Assembly: GCF_004117875.1 (NCBI RefSeq)
Contig: NZ_RAHW01000004.1
Coordinates: 62,001-126,000 of the forward strand
Direction: 5' to 3'
DNA length: 64,000 nucleotides
DNA from: Geomonas oryzae
Lineage (GTDB): Bacteria > Desulfobacterota > Desulfuromonadia > Geobacterales > Geobacteraceae
Shown: positions 42,779 through 51,039 of the stretch, one piece after another
Layout: every line of letters begins with the position of its first letter
Numbering within the stretch: the first letter of the stretch is position 1
Translations under genes and position numbers: made by a program
The notes under the pieces: model-generated
Seen by the model: only the letters and a program-made list of their open reading frames with translations
Told to the model about the DNA's origin: nothing
The model's database searches: none

Positions 42779-45094
42779 TTACGACGACATCACTTCGTGG
42801 GTCCTGGTGAGAAGGGTGCTGACGGAGAAGGGTTTGGCGAGGAAAGGGGCATCCCAGTCGAGGATGTCGCGAAGCGCCCCGGATCTTGCCGGGTATCCGG
42901 AGATGAAGAGTACTTTGAGCTCCGGCTGAAGTTCCGTGATGGCCTGGTAGAGCTTTGGTCCGCTCATGCCGGGCATGACGATATCGGAGATCAGGAGGTC
43001 GAAGTTCGTGGCGGTCGCCGCGGCCAGAGCGTCCTGGCTCCCCCCTACGCTCGTCACGCTGTAGCCGTTGTCCTTGAGCGCGCTTTCGAGGAAGTCCCGC
43101 ACCGCCTCTTCGTCCTCCACTACGAGGATGTTTCCCTTGCCCATCGGTACGGCGGCCGCCACCGGTTCCTCTCCGGTCGCAGCGACCTTCTCGAGCAGCG
43201 GAAGGTAGATGCGGAAGGTCGTCCCCTTGCCCGGCTCGCTGTAGACAGAGATGGCGCCCTGGTGCTGTTTCACCACGCCGTGCACGGTGGACAGGCCGAG
43301 CCCCGTCCCTTGCCCCGGCCCCTTCGTGGTGAAGAAAGGCTCGAAGATGCGTGCCTTGGTCTCCTCGTTCATGCCGGCGCCGGTATCGCTCACCGCTATC
43401 AAAGCGTAACGGCCGGGAGGCATACCCTCTTCAAGCCAGCGGTCCGACGCCTGGAGCTTCGTTACGGAGGTCTCGATGGTGAGGGTCCCCCCGGGGAGCA
43501 TGGCGTCCCGGGCGTTCACGGCGAGGTTCAAAAGCACCTGCTGCAGTTGCCCCGGGTCCGCCTTGAGGTACATGAGCTCGGGCGAGAGGTTCACCTGGAA
43601 CTTGATGTCCTCGCTGATCAGGCGGCGCAGCATCCTTGTCTGCGCGAGCACCTCGTCGTTCAGGTTCAGCTCCTTCATGGTGAGGACCTGCTTTCTGCTG
43701 AAGGCGAGGATCTGGCGGGTCAGGTCGGCGGCCCTCGTGGCCGCGTCTATGACGCTGCGGACCGAATGGGCCGCTTTGGATCCCGGTTCGATGCCGGAGA
43801 GGGCGATTTCCGAGCCGCCTATTATGGCTGTGAGAAGGTTGTTGAAGTCGTGGGCGATCCCTCCCGCCAGCACGCCGATGCCCTCGAGTTTCTGGGCCTG
43901 GAGCAACTGCCGCTCCAAATGGATGCGCTGCGTGATGTCGAGGAATGTGGTGACGGCGCCGACCACCTTGTCGTCCTGCACGATCTGGTGCGACCAATAC
44001 TCCACCGGTATGGAATCGCCGTCCTTTTTTTTGAAATGTTCGTTCATGATGTGCATGGCCTGACCGTCGCCGAGCGTGCGGCAGACGCCGCATTCCGCCT
44101 CGCTTAGAGGCGTGCCGTCGGCCGCCGCATGCCCGAGAAAATCATGCATCTTTCTGCCGATGATCTCCTCAGTCCCCTCGTAGCCGAGAAGGGTTGCGCA
44201 GGCCGGATTGCAGAAGGTGCAGGTGCCGGCGAGGTCGATGGCGAAGATGGCCTCGGCCGCCGAGTTGAAAAGGAGCCGGATGTCCTCTTCCCGTTGGGCC
44301 AGGGCCTCTCTGATGCGGATTTGGTCGTCCAGGGCCTTTTTCAGCTCCGCGGTGCGCTGCGCCACCATCTCTTCCAGTTCGTGTTTCGAAATGAGGGTCG
44401 TGGAGAATCTCTCCGCCATCTCGTTGAATGCGCTGCCGATTTCGGCGATCTCGACGTGCGGGTCGGGGCTGACTCTGCGTGAGAAGTCGCCCGACGTTAT
44501 CTCGCGGATGCCGTTTAGGAGCGGGGTCATGGAGCGGCTTAGCAGCCTTCGCACGATGGCCAGGCCGAGAAAGAGCGCGATGACCGAGCCGACGAGAATC
44601 GCCGTCACCGTCCGCACCACGAGGGAGCGCTCCGCCTTCGCCATCGGCTCCAGGTCGACCCCGATGGCGACGGTGGCGATTTCGTTTCGGCCGGCAAGAG
44701 AGGTGATCGTCCCGAATGCCATCTCGCTGCGGGCCGCTTCCTCTTTGGAGCGTGCCAGTACCGGAAAGGAATATTCCCTGATGTTGCCGGTGACGTTGCT
44801 GAGCCACCTTGCCGCGATGACCTCCCCGTCGAGGGATTTCACCATGATGAAGGCTACCTCGCGGTCGACGGTCGCGGCGTCCAGCAGGCGCCCCACATGG
44901 TGTGACTCCCCTGCGGCGAGCGGCGCCTGCACCTCGCTGCTCACCTGCCGGCCGATGATCTCGACGCGGTGCTCCATGTCGTGCTGCAGATCGAGTTTTT
45001 GCTGGGAGATGAAGAACGCACCGATGGTGCTCGAAAGGGCGAGGATGACGAGGAGCAGGATCAGGTTGATCGAGATGTTGAGGCTCAGGCGCAT
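42779..45094 (-). CDS. Hybrid sensor histidine kinase with PAS and receiver domains
   Basis: This 771-residue protein begins with TM1 (residues 5-30), a periplasmic domain of about 130 residues, TM2 near 165-190, a HAMP domain, a coiled coil, and a PAS domain with a Cys pair (FCNPACATLL, ECGVC). A HisKA domain with the acceptor His in GGIAHDFNNLLTAI follows, then HATPase motifs (NLAVNARDAM, DTGAGMNEE, GTGLGLSTVHGVV) and a C-terminal receiver (DLLISDIVMPGMSG). I chose the ATG at 45094, directly before TM1. An ATG at 45133 would add 13 residues. It lies in the ruv gene set but has no obvious role there. Confidence 0.87.
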   Translation of the reverse strand: MRLSLNISINLILLLVILALSSTIGAFFISQQKLDLQHDMEHRVEIIGRQVSSEVQAPLAAGESHHVGRLLDAATVDREVAFIMVKSLDGEVIAARWLSNVTGNIREYSFPVLARSKEEAARSEMAFGTITSLAGRNEIATVAIGVDLEPMAKAERSLVVRTVTAILVGSVIALFLGLAIVRRLLSRSMTPLLNGIREITSGDFSRRVSPDPHVEIAEIGSAFNEMAERFSTTLISKHELEEMVAQRTAELKKALDDQIRIREALAQREEDIRLLFNSAAEAIFAIDLAGTCTFCNPACATLLGYEGTEEIIGRKMHDFLGHAAADGTPLSEAECGVCRTLGDGQAMHIMNEHFKKKDGDSIPVEYWSHQIVQDDKVVGAVTTFLDITQRIHLERQLLQAQKLEGIGVLAGGIAHDFNNLLTAIIGGSEIALSGIEPGSKAAHSVRSVIDAATRAADLTRQILAFSRKQVLTMKELNLNDEVLAQTRMLRRLISEDIKFQVNLSPELMYLKADPGQLQQVLLNLAVNARDAMLPGGTLTIETSVTKLQASDRWLEEGMPPGRYALIAVSDTGAGMNEETKARIFEPFFTTKGPGQGTGLGLSTVHGVVKQHQGAISVYSEPGKGTTFRIYLPLLEKVAATGEEPVAAAVPMGKGNILVVEDEEAVRDFLESALKDNGYSVTSVGGSQDALAAATATNFDLLISDIVMPGMSGPKLYQAITELQPELKVLFISGYPARSGALRDILDWDAPFLAKPFSVSTLLTRTHEVMSS

Positions 45095-45166
45095 GTGAAC
45101 GGGTCCCGGGGGCGTTGAGCGGCCGGACTGCATTGCGGCTGCATGATTGACGCACGGAGCGCCGGG

Positions 45167-46186
45167 TCAGCGCTCATGGAAACTGACCGTGTAGGTGAAC
45201 GTCTCGGGACGGCAGTAGTCGAGGGCCTTGCCGTTCACCTCGGCGTAGGGATACATGAAGTAGTTGACCTTTTCCTTGTTCCCCTCGCTGAAGGCGATGC
45301 CGCGCCCCCCTTTCTGCAGCACGATGCGGAACTCGTCCACGGCGCCGAAATAGTATTCGCGGTACGGTTTCGCCCCGGCCCGGTCCAGTTTCTTTTCCAG
45401 CACCGCCTTGGTGACGTCGGCAGGATCTACCGGCACCCACCCGGTTCCCGGCAGGTAAAATTCGGCCCAGCAGTGGTGTCCGTTGGTGATGTCGGTCTGC
45501 CCGGGCCTGCCGAGTCGCAACCCGAAAACCTCGCGTGCTGGTACGCCTGCCGCTCTGCTAAGGGCTACAAACAAGGTGCTCAAGTCGGCGCACTTGCCGC
45601 TTCGCGCCGCGAGAGTCGCCTCGACGTTGCCGACACCGCACCCCGGCACGTTGGGGTCGCGCCTTGTGTTGTCGACCACCCAGTCGTAGACCGCCCTGGC
45701 CCTCGGGAGGATCCCTTTTTTGCCGGCGGTGATCTTGTGCGCCAGGTCCTTGATCTTCTTGTTGTCGGAAGGAATCCAGAATTCGGCCTGCACGTATTTG
45801 GCGACCTCGGGAGGAAGCGGCACCTTCTGTTCCACGAGCTTCTCGACCTTGCGTTCCTGGGCCGTTGCCTTGAAGGTCACGGTGAGGCGGCGCTCTTTCT
45901 GCGGACCGTGCCATTCCGTGTAGAGGTAGAGCGCTCCGCTTTGGGGTTCCCTGGACAGGGTGAAGTTCGAATAGTTGCCGTTGAACTGGAGGTTGTCGAT
46001 CCTCTGGTTGAGATCGGAGGTGGGATAGGGGAACCACATCTTGACGTCTTGAATCTGGGGAGGGGAGGCGAGTCTTATTGAGAAGGTGACTGTGCCGCTT
46101 CTCTGTTTGAGAGGGGCGCAATTTCCTTTTTCCGGCAGCACGACGAGCATCAGGAACAGAATCACGGCGATCGTTAACGAGCGCAT
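45167..46186 (-). CDS. Secreted transglutaminase-like protein
   Basis: This 339-residue protein has a signal peptide (MRSLTIAVIL...GNCA) and a transglutaminase/papain-like core. The likely triad is Cys199 (in RSGKCADLSTLF), His in GHHCWAEFYLPG and Asp in WVPVDPADV. The N-terminal ~150 residues are beta-rich, as in related periplasmic proteins. Members act as peptidases or cross-linkers of peptides, and the substrate is unknown. It lies between ruvA (169 nt away) and the hybrid kinase in the same direction. Confidence 0.85.
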   Translation of the reverse strand: MRSLTIAVILFLMLVVLPEKGNCAPLKQRSGTVTFSIRLASPPQIQDVKMWFPYPTSDLNQRIDNLQFNGNYSNFTLSREPQSGALYLYTEWHGPQKERRLTVTFKATAQERKVEKLVEQKVPLPPEVAKYVQAEFWIPSDNKKIKDLAHKITAGKKGILPRARAVYDWVVDNTRRDPNVPGCGVGNVEATLAARSGKCADLSTLFVALSRAAGVPAREVFGLRLGRPGQTDITNGHHCWAEFYLPGTGWVPVDPADVTKAVLEKKLDRAGAKPYREYYFGAVDEFRIVLQKGGRGIAFSEGNKEKVNYFMYPYAEVNGKALDYCRPETFTYTVSFHER

Positions 46187-46354
46187 AGCTTCCCCTTTCT
46201 TGTCCGGTGACCGAAAGAAAATACTCTGTGAGTATATACCCAGCCCGACAGGCAGGCAATCAAAGCGCCGTTTTTCTATCTTCTGTCAGTCAGCCTGGTT
46301 CAGATAGATTCCCCGAGTGCGATGTTCATGATGGATGAGAAGGGTGTGCGCCTG

Positions 46355-46954
46355 TTATTTCATCAGGATCTTGAGGGCTTGCTTGAGAAGCGCCTCGACG
46401 GTGGTGTCTTCGGGAACCTTGAGTTCGGCGAGCGCTTTCTGCACCACGGATTCCTTGTAGCCGAGGTTGATCAGCGCGGAGAGGACGTCCTCGCGCACCT
46501 CCTGCTTCGCGGGAAGAGCGGCTCCGCCCGGTGCGGGATGCGCCATGCCGAGCTTCTTCATCTTTTCCTTCAGTTCGAGCACCAGGCGTTCCGCGGTTTT
46601 CTTCCCGATTCCCGGGATCGCAGAGAGTCGCGCGAGGTTGCCGTTTACCAGCGAGTCGGCAAGTTCGGCAGGCTCGCTGTTGGAGAGGATGCCGTTGGCG
46701 AGTTTGGGGCCGACCCCCGAGACGCCGATCAGGAGCTGGAAGAGTTCCTTCTCCTGAAGCGTGCGGAAACCGTACAGGTTGATGGCGTCCTCCTTCACCG
46801 AGGTGTGGATCTGCAGCGTCGCAGCACCACCTTCGGCGGGAAGGGCGTAGTAGGTGGAGAAGGGGATGAAGACGTGGTAGCCGACGCCGTTCACGTCGAG
46901 GATGACGTAATCGGGGGCCTTGTAGGCGATCTTGCCGGTCAGAAGGGCGATCAT
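46355..46954 (-). CDS. ruvA: Holliday junction DNA-binding protein RuvA
   Basis: This 199-residue tetrameric protein grips the four-way junction and recruits RuvB. Domain I begins MIALLTGKI, domain II has two helix-hairpin-helix motifs (LLIGVSGVGPKLANGIL and LSAIPGIGKKTAERLVLEL) and domain III has LINLGYKESVVQKAL. I chose the ATG at 46954 because it matches the universal N terminus. The open frame to 46993 runs into the CAATTGA repeat. ruvC is upstream, with repeat DNA in the gap. Confidence 0.96.
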   Translation of the reverse strand: MIALLTGKIAYKAPDYVILDVNGVGYHVFIPFSTYYALPAEGGAATLQIHTSVKEDAINLYGFRTLQEKELFQLLIGVSGVGPKLANGILSNSEPAELADSLVNGNLARLSAIPGIGKKTAERLVLELKEKMKKLGMAHPAPGGAALPAKQEVREDVLSALINLGYKESVVQKALAELKVPEDTTVEALLKQALKILMK

Positions 46955-46962
46955 ATGAACCT

Positions 46963-46997
46963 CAATTGACAATTGAAAATGGACAATTGACAACGTG
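46963..46997 (-). repeat. CAATTGA-type heptad array upstream of ruvA
   Basis: In-phase 7-mers on the plus strand: CAATTGA, CAATTGA, AAATGGA, CAATTGA, CAACGTG. The array ends 8 nt before the ruvA start codon, so it covers the position of a ribosome binding site. Confidence 0.8.
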
Positions 46998-47039
46998 ATG
47001 CTGCAGAGACGGCTTCTGCAGGTCGTTCTTTTAAAGTAA

Positions 47040-47065
47040 CGTTCCCAAGCTGGAGCGTAGGAACG
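47040..47065. repeat. Solitary REP hairpin between ruvA and ruvC
   Basis: CGTTCCCAAGCTGGAGCGTAGGAACG matches the inverted REP copy at 17449-17474 except for a few bases and has the same hairpin arms. It lies 30 kb from the RAYT gene, in the ruvC-ruvA gap. Confidence 0.85.
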
Positions 47066-47114
47066 ATGCGATTGACAACGTGATACAGCAGGACATCGCG
47101 TCTGCAGTTGTTCT

Positions 47115-47609
47115 TTACCTGATGCCTTTCAGCAGGGCACCGATGCCGGCGGAGTGGGCGTGGCAGATGGCGACGGCCAGGGCGTCGGAGGCGTCCTCCT
47201 GGGCGATTTCCGGGAGGTTCAAAAGCGCCTTGATCATCTGCTGCACCTGCGCCTTTTCGGCGCGGCCGGTTCCCACCACCGCCTGTTTCACCTGCATGGC
47301 GGTGTACTCGTGCACCGGGAGCCCCACGTTCACCGCGGCGACGATGGCCGCCCCGCGCGCCTGCCCTAGCTTCAGCGCGCTCATGGCGTTCTTGGCGAGA
47401 AAGACGTTCTCGACCGCCACCACTTCCGGCTGGTATTCGGCGATGATGGAGGATAGCCCGGAGAAGATCTTTTCCAGCCGCTGCGGGAAGTCCTTCGCCT
47501 TGTCGGTGAAGATGGCTCCGTTATCGATGTGGACCAGGCGGTTGCCCTGTTTGGAGATGAGGCCGTAGCCGGTCTTGCGCGAGCCTGGGTCTATGCCGAG
47601 GATGATCAT
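47115..47609 (-). CDS. ruvC: Holliday junction resolvase RuvC
   Basis: This 164-residue RNase H-fold endonuclease cuts four-way junctions. The four catalytic acids are visible: the first Asp in [14 protein letters not shown], a Glu in [12 protein letters not shown], and two Asp in [16 protein letters not shown]. The length is normal. The ATG at 47609 has GGTTTT upstream and only a weak ribosome binding site. It follows yebC and precedes ruvA, the common order, but the gaps on both sides hold repeat elements. Confidence 0.96.
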   Translation of the reverse strand: MIILGIDPGSRKTGYGLISKQGNRLVHIDNGAIFTDKAKDFPQRLEKIFSGLSSIIAEYQPEVVAVENVFLAKNAMSALKLGQARGAAIVAAVNVGLPVHEYTAMQVKQAVVGTGRAEKAQVQQMIKALLNLPEIAQEDASDALAVAICHAHSAGIGALLKGIR

Positions 47610-47620
47610 GTAAAAACCTT

Positions 47621-47757
47621 AAAACCATCAGCCACGGAGAAAATCTGAGAACTTCGGAGAAACCCAAAAGCAAAAGACTCAAAAAAGATGTTCAGTCCTT
47701 TCTCAAGATTTTGCCGTTCTCGGATTTCCTCAGATTTTCTCCGTGGCCAATGGTTTT
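47621..47757. repeat. 29-bp inverted repeat element between ruvC and yebC
   Basis: The left arm (47621-47649, starting AAAACCATCAGCCACGGAGA) pairs with the right arm (47729-47757, ending TGGCCAATGGTTTT) at 27 of 29 positions. The core between them is 79 bp. The gross form is that of a small non-autonomous foldback element. No flanking duplication was identified with confidence. Confidence 0.85.
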
Positions 47758-47772
47758 GACTCTGGTTCGAAT

Positions 47773-47799
47773 AAAAAAAGCGCGGGGAGTGCCCGCGCT
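47773..47799 (-). terminator. Intrinsic terminator of yebC
   Basis: Read on minus, AGCGCGGG and CCCGCGCT form a perfect 8-bp stem with a 5-nt loop, followed by a run of seven T. Confidence 0.85.
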
Positions 47800-47827
47800 C
47801 TTAGTACCACAAAACAACACGCCTTTG

Positions 47828-48571
47828 CTACATCATCTTTTCCATGTCTTCGGCGGAGATGTCGAAGTTGGCGTAGACGTTCTGGACGTCGTCGTTGTCC
47901 TCGAGACGGTCCATGAGCTTCAGCATGTTCTCGGCGTTCTTGCCGTCGAGCTTCACCATGGTCTGCGGGATCATGGTGATCTCCGCGGACTCGGCCTTGA
48001 ACCCTGCCGCTTCGAGCGCGGTCTTCACCTGGTGGAAAGCGCTCGGGTCGGTCAGCACTTCGTACTGTTCTTCTTCATCGGTCACGTCGTCGGCGCCCGC
48101 CTCGATTGCGGCTTCGAAGAGCTTGTCGAAGTCGGTGGCCTTGGGGAAGACCAGGAGACCCTTCTTGTCGAAGAGCCAGGAGACGCAGCCGGTCTCACCC
48201 ATGTTGCCGTTGCACTTGGAGAAGGTGCTGCGCACGTCGGAAACGGTGCGGTTGCGGTTGTCGGTCATGACCTCGACGAGCACCGCGGTGCCGCCCGGGC
48301 CGTACCCTTCGTAAGTGGTCTCCTCGTAGTTGACCCCTTCCATCCCGCCAACGCCCTTCTTGATGGCACGCTCGACGTTGTCCTTCGGCATGTTCTCGCC
48401 TTTGGCCTTATCGATAGCAGTTCTCAGGCGCGGGTTCCCATCCGGGTCGCCACCGCCCAGTTTTGCGGCAACGGTGATCTCCTTGATCAGCTTGGTAAAA
48501 ATTTTGCCGCGCTTGGCATCGGCGGCGCCTTTCTTGTGCTTGATGGTACTCCACTTATTATGGCCTGACAT
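47828..48571 (-). CDS. yebC: YebC/PmpR family protein
   Basis: This 247-residue protein belongs to the YebC/TACO1 family. The N terminus [28 protein letters not shown] is near-invariant, and the acidic C-terminal domain includes [32 protein letters not shown]. Members were described as transcription regulators and more recently as translation factors that relieve stalling at proline-rich sequences. It sits upstream of ruvC as in many bacteria, but a terminator and a foldback element lie between them, so it is probably a separate transcription unit. Confidence 0.96.
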   Translation of the reverse strand: MSGHNKWSTIKHKKGAADAKRGKIFTKLIKEITVAAKLGGGDPDGNPRLRTAIDKAKGENMPKDNVERAIKKGVGGMEGVNYEETTYEGYGPGGTAVLVEVMTDNRNRTVSDVRSTFSKCNGNMGETGCVSWLFDKKGLLVFPKATDFDKLFEAAIEAGADDVTDEEEQYEVLTDPSAFHQVKTALEAAGFKAESAEITMIPQTMVKLDGKNAENMLKLMDRLEDNDDVQNVYANFDISAEDMEKMM

Positions 48572-48712
48572 GGCTGCTTCCTTTCGATCAGTTGGTGATT
48601 GAAACGCCAGATACTATCATGCTCAAAATGCTGTTGTAAAGTGGGAAAATGACGGTTAAACTGTGTTGCCGAATTGATCTAGATAGGACTTCCGTCCTGA
48701 TAGGGAGAAAAC

Positions 48713-49078
48713 ATGAACAGGTACTGTCAGCCGTTGAAAACTTTCCTGCCTGTGCTTTTGCTGCTTTGCCTGGTTCTGACGACCGGTTGTGCCAGGGTTG
48801 CCTTCACGGGCGATGGGCCTCCCATCCTGTCGGAAGAAGAGGTGATGCGCCCCTACCAGAAGGTGGGAACCATAGAGGTGCACCGGACCCGGGACTTCAC
48901 CGCCGAAGCCCTGACCCCCGCCGACTACAACTGGGCCTACGACGCCCTGCGTGCCGAGGCCGCCAAGATAGGGGCCGACGCCGTCATCAGCCCGGAGGTG
49001 AAGGTGGAGACGGAAACCTTCATCATCTTCCCCAGAAGCGAGATGACCGCGCGGGGAACCGCCATCAAATTCCGCTGA
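48713..49078 (+). CDS. Small lipoprotein of unknown function
   Basis: This 121-residue lipoprotein has a lipobox LVLTTGC ending near Cys26. The mature part has the pattern of the YbjQ-like heavy-metal-binding fold in the centre (YQKVGTIEVHRTRDF, then AEAAKIGADAVISPEVKVE), but the assignment is uncertain. GGGAG lies 7 nt before the ATG, preceded by a small AGGAC-TTCC-GTCCT hairpin (48685-48698). It is divergent from yebC. Confidence 0.72.
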   Translation: MNRYCQPLKTFLPVLLLLCLVLTTGCARVAFTGDGPPILSEEEVMRPYQKVGTIEVHRTRDFTAEALTPADYNWAYDALRAEAAKIGADAVISPEVKVETETFIIFPRSEMTARGTAIKFR

Positions 49079-49130
49079 TTTATTTCCTCCGCCCGAGAAA
49101 ATTCCGTTGATTATCGGCGCCTGTTTTTGA

Positions 49131-49172
49131 GATAGTGTGTCGCCGTATACACTATCGCGGCCGGTGCACCGG
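49131..49172 (+). promoter_or_regulatory. Two palindromes in the control region of the quinone oxidoreductase gene
   Basis: GATAGTGT-N10-ACACTATC (49131-49156) is a perfect 8-bp inverted repeat, and CCGGTGCACCGG (49161-49172) is a perfect 12-bp palindrome. They lie 35 to 76 nt before the start codon. A TTGATT (49107-49112) could be a -35 element, which would place the first palindrome over the -10. The first has the size of a TetR- or MarR-type operator. Confidence 0.6.
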
Positions 49173-49206
49173 CTGCCGTGAATTCAAAACATACAGGAGG
49201 ATGGCC

Positions 49207-50196
49207 ATGAAAGCGGTACTGATGGAAGGCTTTGGCGGGGTCGATGTGCTCAAGGTAGGTGAGGTGGAGAAACCGGCGCCCAAGGAAAACGAGGTGCTGG
49301 TAAAGGTCCACGCGACCTCCATCAACCGTCCCGACCTGGTGCAGCGCGAAGGGAAGTATCCCCCCCCGCCGGGCGATTCCGAGATCCTCGGACTTGAGGT
49401 TGCCGGCGTGATCGAGGCGTTAGGCTCGGGCGTCACCGGCTGGAAGGTGGGTGACCGGGTGGTGTCGCTGGTGGGTGGCGGCGGTTATGCCGAGTACGCC
49501 GTGGCATACGCGAACCACCTGATGGCGATCCCCGATACGGTCAGCTTCGAGGAGGCCGCCTGCATCTGCGAGTCCTACATCACCGCGTTTTTGAACGTCT
49601 TCATGATCGGCGGGCTGCAGGACGGCGAGACCGCGCTCCTGCACGGCGGCGGCGGCGGGGTGAACACCGCGGCGGTCCAGCTCTGCAAGGCGCTCGCGCC
49701 CAACTCCAAGCTGATCGTGACCGCTTCCCCCGAGAAGCTCGAGCGCGTCAAGGAGCTCGGCGCGGATCTCGTGATCAACTTCCGCGAGAACCCGGATTTC
49801 ACCGAGATCGTGAAGGAGTTCACCAACAAGAAGGGGGTCGACGTGATCCTCGACCATGTGGGCGCCAAGTATCTCGGGCCCAACATGAACTCCCTGGGGT
49901 ACAAGGGGAGGCTCGTAATCATCGGCGTCATCTCCGGCATCAAGGCGGAGCTGAACCTGGCCCTCATGATGGTGAAGCGCCAGCAGATCATCGGCAGCGT
50001 GCTCCGCTCCCGCCCGGTCTCCGAGAAGGGTGAAATCGCGGCCGAATTCGTGCGCCGCGCCATGCCGAAGTTCGCCGACCGCACCATCGTCCCGATCATC
50101 GAGAAGGTGTTCCCGATCGAAGAGGTGGTCGCGGCACACCGCATGATGGAAGAAGACAAACACTTCGGCAAGATCGTGCTGAAGGTAGCTGATTAA
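49207..50196 (+). CDS. NAD(P)H:quinone oxidoreductase, zinc-free MDR family
   Basis: This 329-residue medium-chain reductase resembles the PIG3/QOR group. The N-terminal catalytic domain has ATSINRPDLVQREGKYPPPPG, typical of PIG3-like enzymes, and lacks the zinc ligands of alcohol dehydrogenases. The NADPH-binding Rossmann motif is HGGGGGVNTAAVQLCKA near residue 145. It would reduce quinones by one electron or other carbonyl compounds. I chose the ATG at 49207, 6 nt after GGAGG. The ATG at 49201 touches the ribosome binding site. Confidence 0.9.
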   Translation: MKAVLMEGFGGVDVLKVGEVEKPAPKENEVLVKVHATSINRPDLVQREGKYPPPPGDSEILGLEVAGVIEALGSGVTGWKVGDRVVSLVGGGGYAEYAVAYANHLMAIPDTVSFEEAACICESYITAFLNVFMIGGLQDGETALLHGGGGGVNTAAVQLCKALAPNSKLIVTASPEKLERVKELGADLVINFRENPDFTEIVKEFTNKKGVDVILDHVGAKYLGPNMNSLGYKGRLVIIGVISGIKAELNLALMMVKRQQIIGSVLRSRPVSEKGEIAAEFVRRAMPKFADRTIVPIIEKVFPIEEVVAAHRMMEEDKHFGKIVLKVAD

Positions 50197-50204
50197 CAAA
50201 AAGC

Positions 50205-50336
50205 GAAAAGCGTCACACAGAGGACTCTGAGTAGCAGAGGACACGGAGAAAAGCTTGAAGGTTTTAAACCCGCCTTCATGCCTTTCCTCCGTGTCCTCTG
50301 TGGACCTCGGTGTCCTCTGTGGTAAAGCTTTTCGTG
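50205..50336. repeat. 9-mer repeat element with inverted arms before marC
   Basis: The left arm (about 50211-50255) has CACAGAGGA, CTCTGAGTA, GCAGAGGAC, ACGGAGAAA in 9-bp steps. The right arm (about 50286-50323) has CTCCGTGTC, CTCTGTGGA, CCTCGGTGT, CCTCTGTGG. The outermost GCGAAAAGC and GCTTTTCG also pair. It fills the gap between the quinone oxidoreductase gene and marC. Confidence 0.8.
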
Positions 50337-50360
50337 TTTAACAGGAGAGTCAGGCAAAGG

Positions 50361-50966
50361 ATGGAAGCTTATTCGGATTTTTTCTTCACCGTGTGGATCA
50401 GGTTCTTCTTCCTGCTGACCCCCTTCTTCGTCCTCTCCACCTTCCTCGCCATGACCCCGGAGTTGACCGCAAAGGAGCGGCGCGCGACCGCGTTCCGGGT
50501 GACCCTCGCCGTCCTGGTCGCCTGCTTCGTCCTCTACTCCTTCGGGAACACGCTCTTCTCCCTCTTCGGCATCACGCTCGACTCGTTCCGCATCGGCGCG
50601 GGGAGCCTTCTTTTTCTCTCCGCGGTGCACATGGTGCACGGTGACGACAGCGCACCTCCGAGCGAGAAGCGCGGCGCCATCTCCGTCGTTCCCCTTGCCA
50701 TCCCGGTAACGGTGGGACCGGGGACCACCGGCGCGCTACTCGTCATGGGTGCGGAGGTGCAGCACAACTGGCAGGTCTTCGTGGGGCTTGCCGCCCTTGC
50801 CATGGCGGTTCTTTGCGTCGGCATCCTGCTCGTGTGCGCCTCCTTCATCGAGCACATCGTGGGCAAGAAGGGGATCACCATCCTTAGCAAGCTGACCGGT
50901 CTCTTCGTCGCCGCGCTCGCCGCCCAGATCGTCTTCACCGGGGTCAGGAACTTCCTGAAGGCGTAG
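50361..50966 (+). CDS. MarC/UPF0056 family membrane protein
   Basis: This 201-residue inner-membrane protein has six helices and the MarC-family motifs FFLLTPFFVLSTFLAMTP at the N terminus, RIGAGSLLFLSAVHMV in the middle and the PLAIPVTVGPGTTGALLV signature. The function of the family is not established, and the earlier link to multiple antibiotic resistance was withdrawn. I chose the ATG at 50361. The open frame to 50310 translates repeat DNA. It is convergent with the second ABC-F gene and shares a terminator with it. Confidence 0.9.
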   Translation: MEAYSDFFFTVWIRFFFLLTPFFVLSTFLAMTPELTAKERRATAFRVTLAVLVACFVLYSFGNTLFSLFGITLDSFRIGAGSLLFLSAVHMVHGDDSAPPSEKRGAISVVPLAIPVTVGPGTTGALLVMGAEVQHNWQVFVGLAALAMAVLCVGILLVCASFIEHIVGKKGITILSKLTGLFVAALAAQIVFTGVRNFLKA

Positions 50967-50983
50967 GGAACAGGCATTAAAAA

Positions 50984-51018
50984 GGGGGCTTCCGTAACCG
51001 GAAGCCCCCTTCGTTTTT
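50984..51018. terminator. Bidirectional terminator between marC and the ABC-F gene
   Basis: GGGGGCTTCCG (50984-50994) and CGGAAGCCCCC (50999-51009) form a perfect 11-bp stem with a TAAC loop, followed by TTCGTTTTT on plus and by TTTTTAATG-type sequence on minus. Confidence 0.92.
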
Positions 51019-51039
51019 CCTGCTGCAACTGCCTGACGC

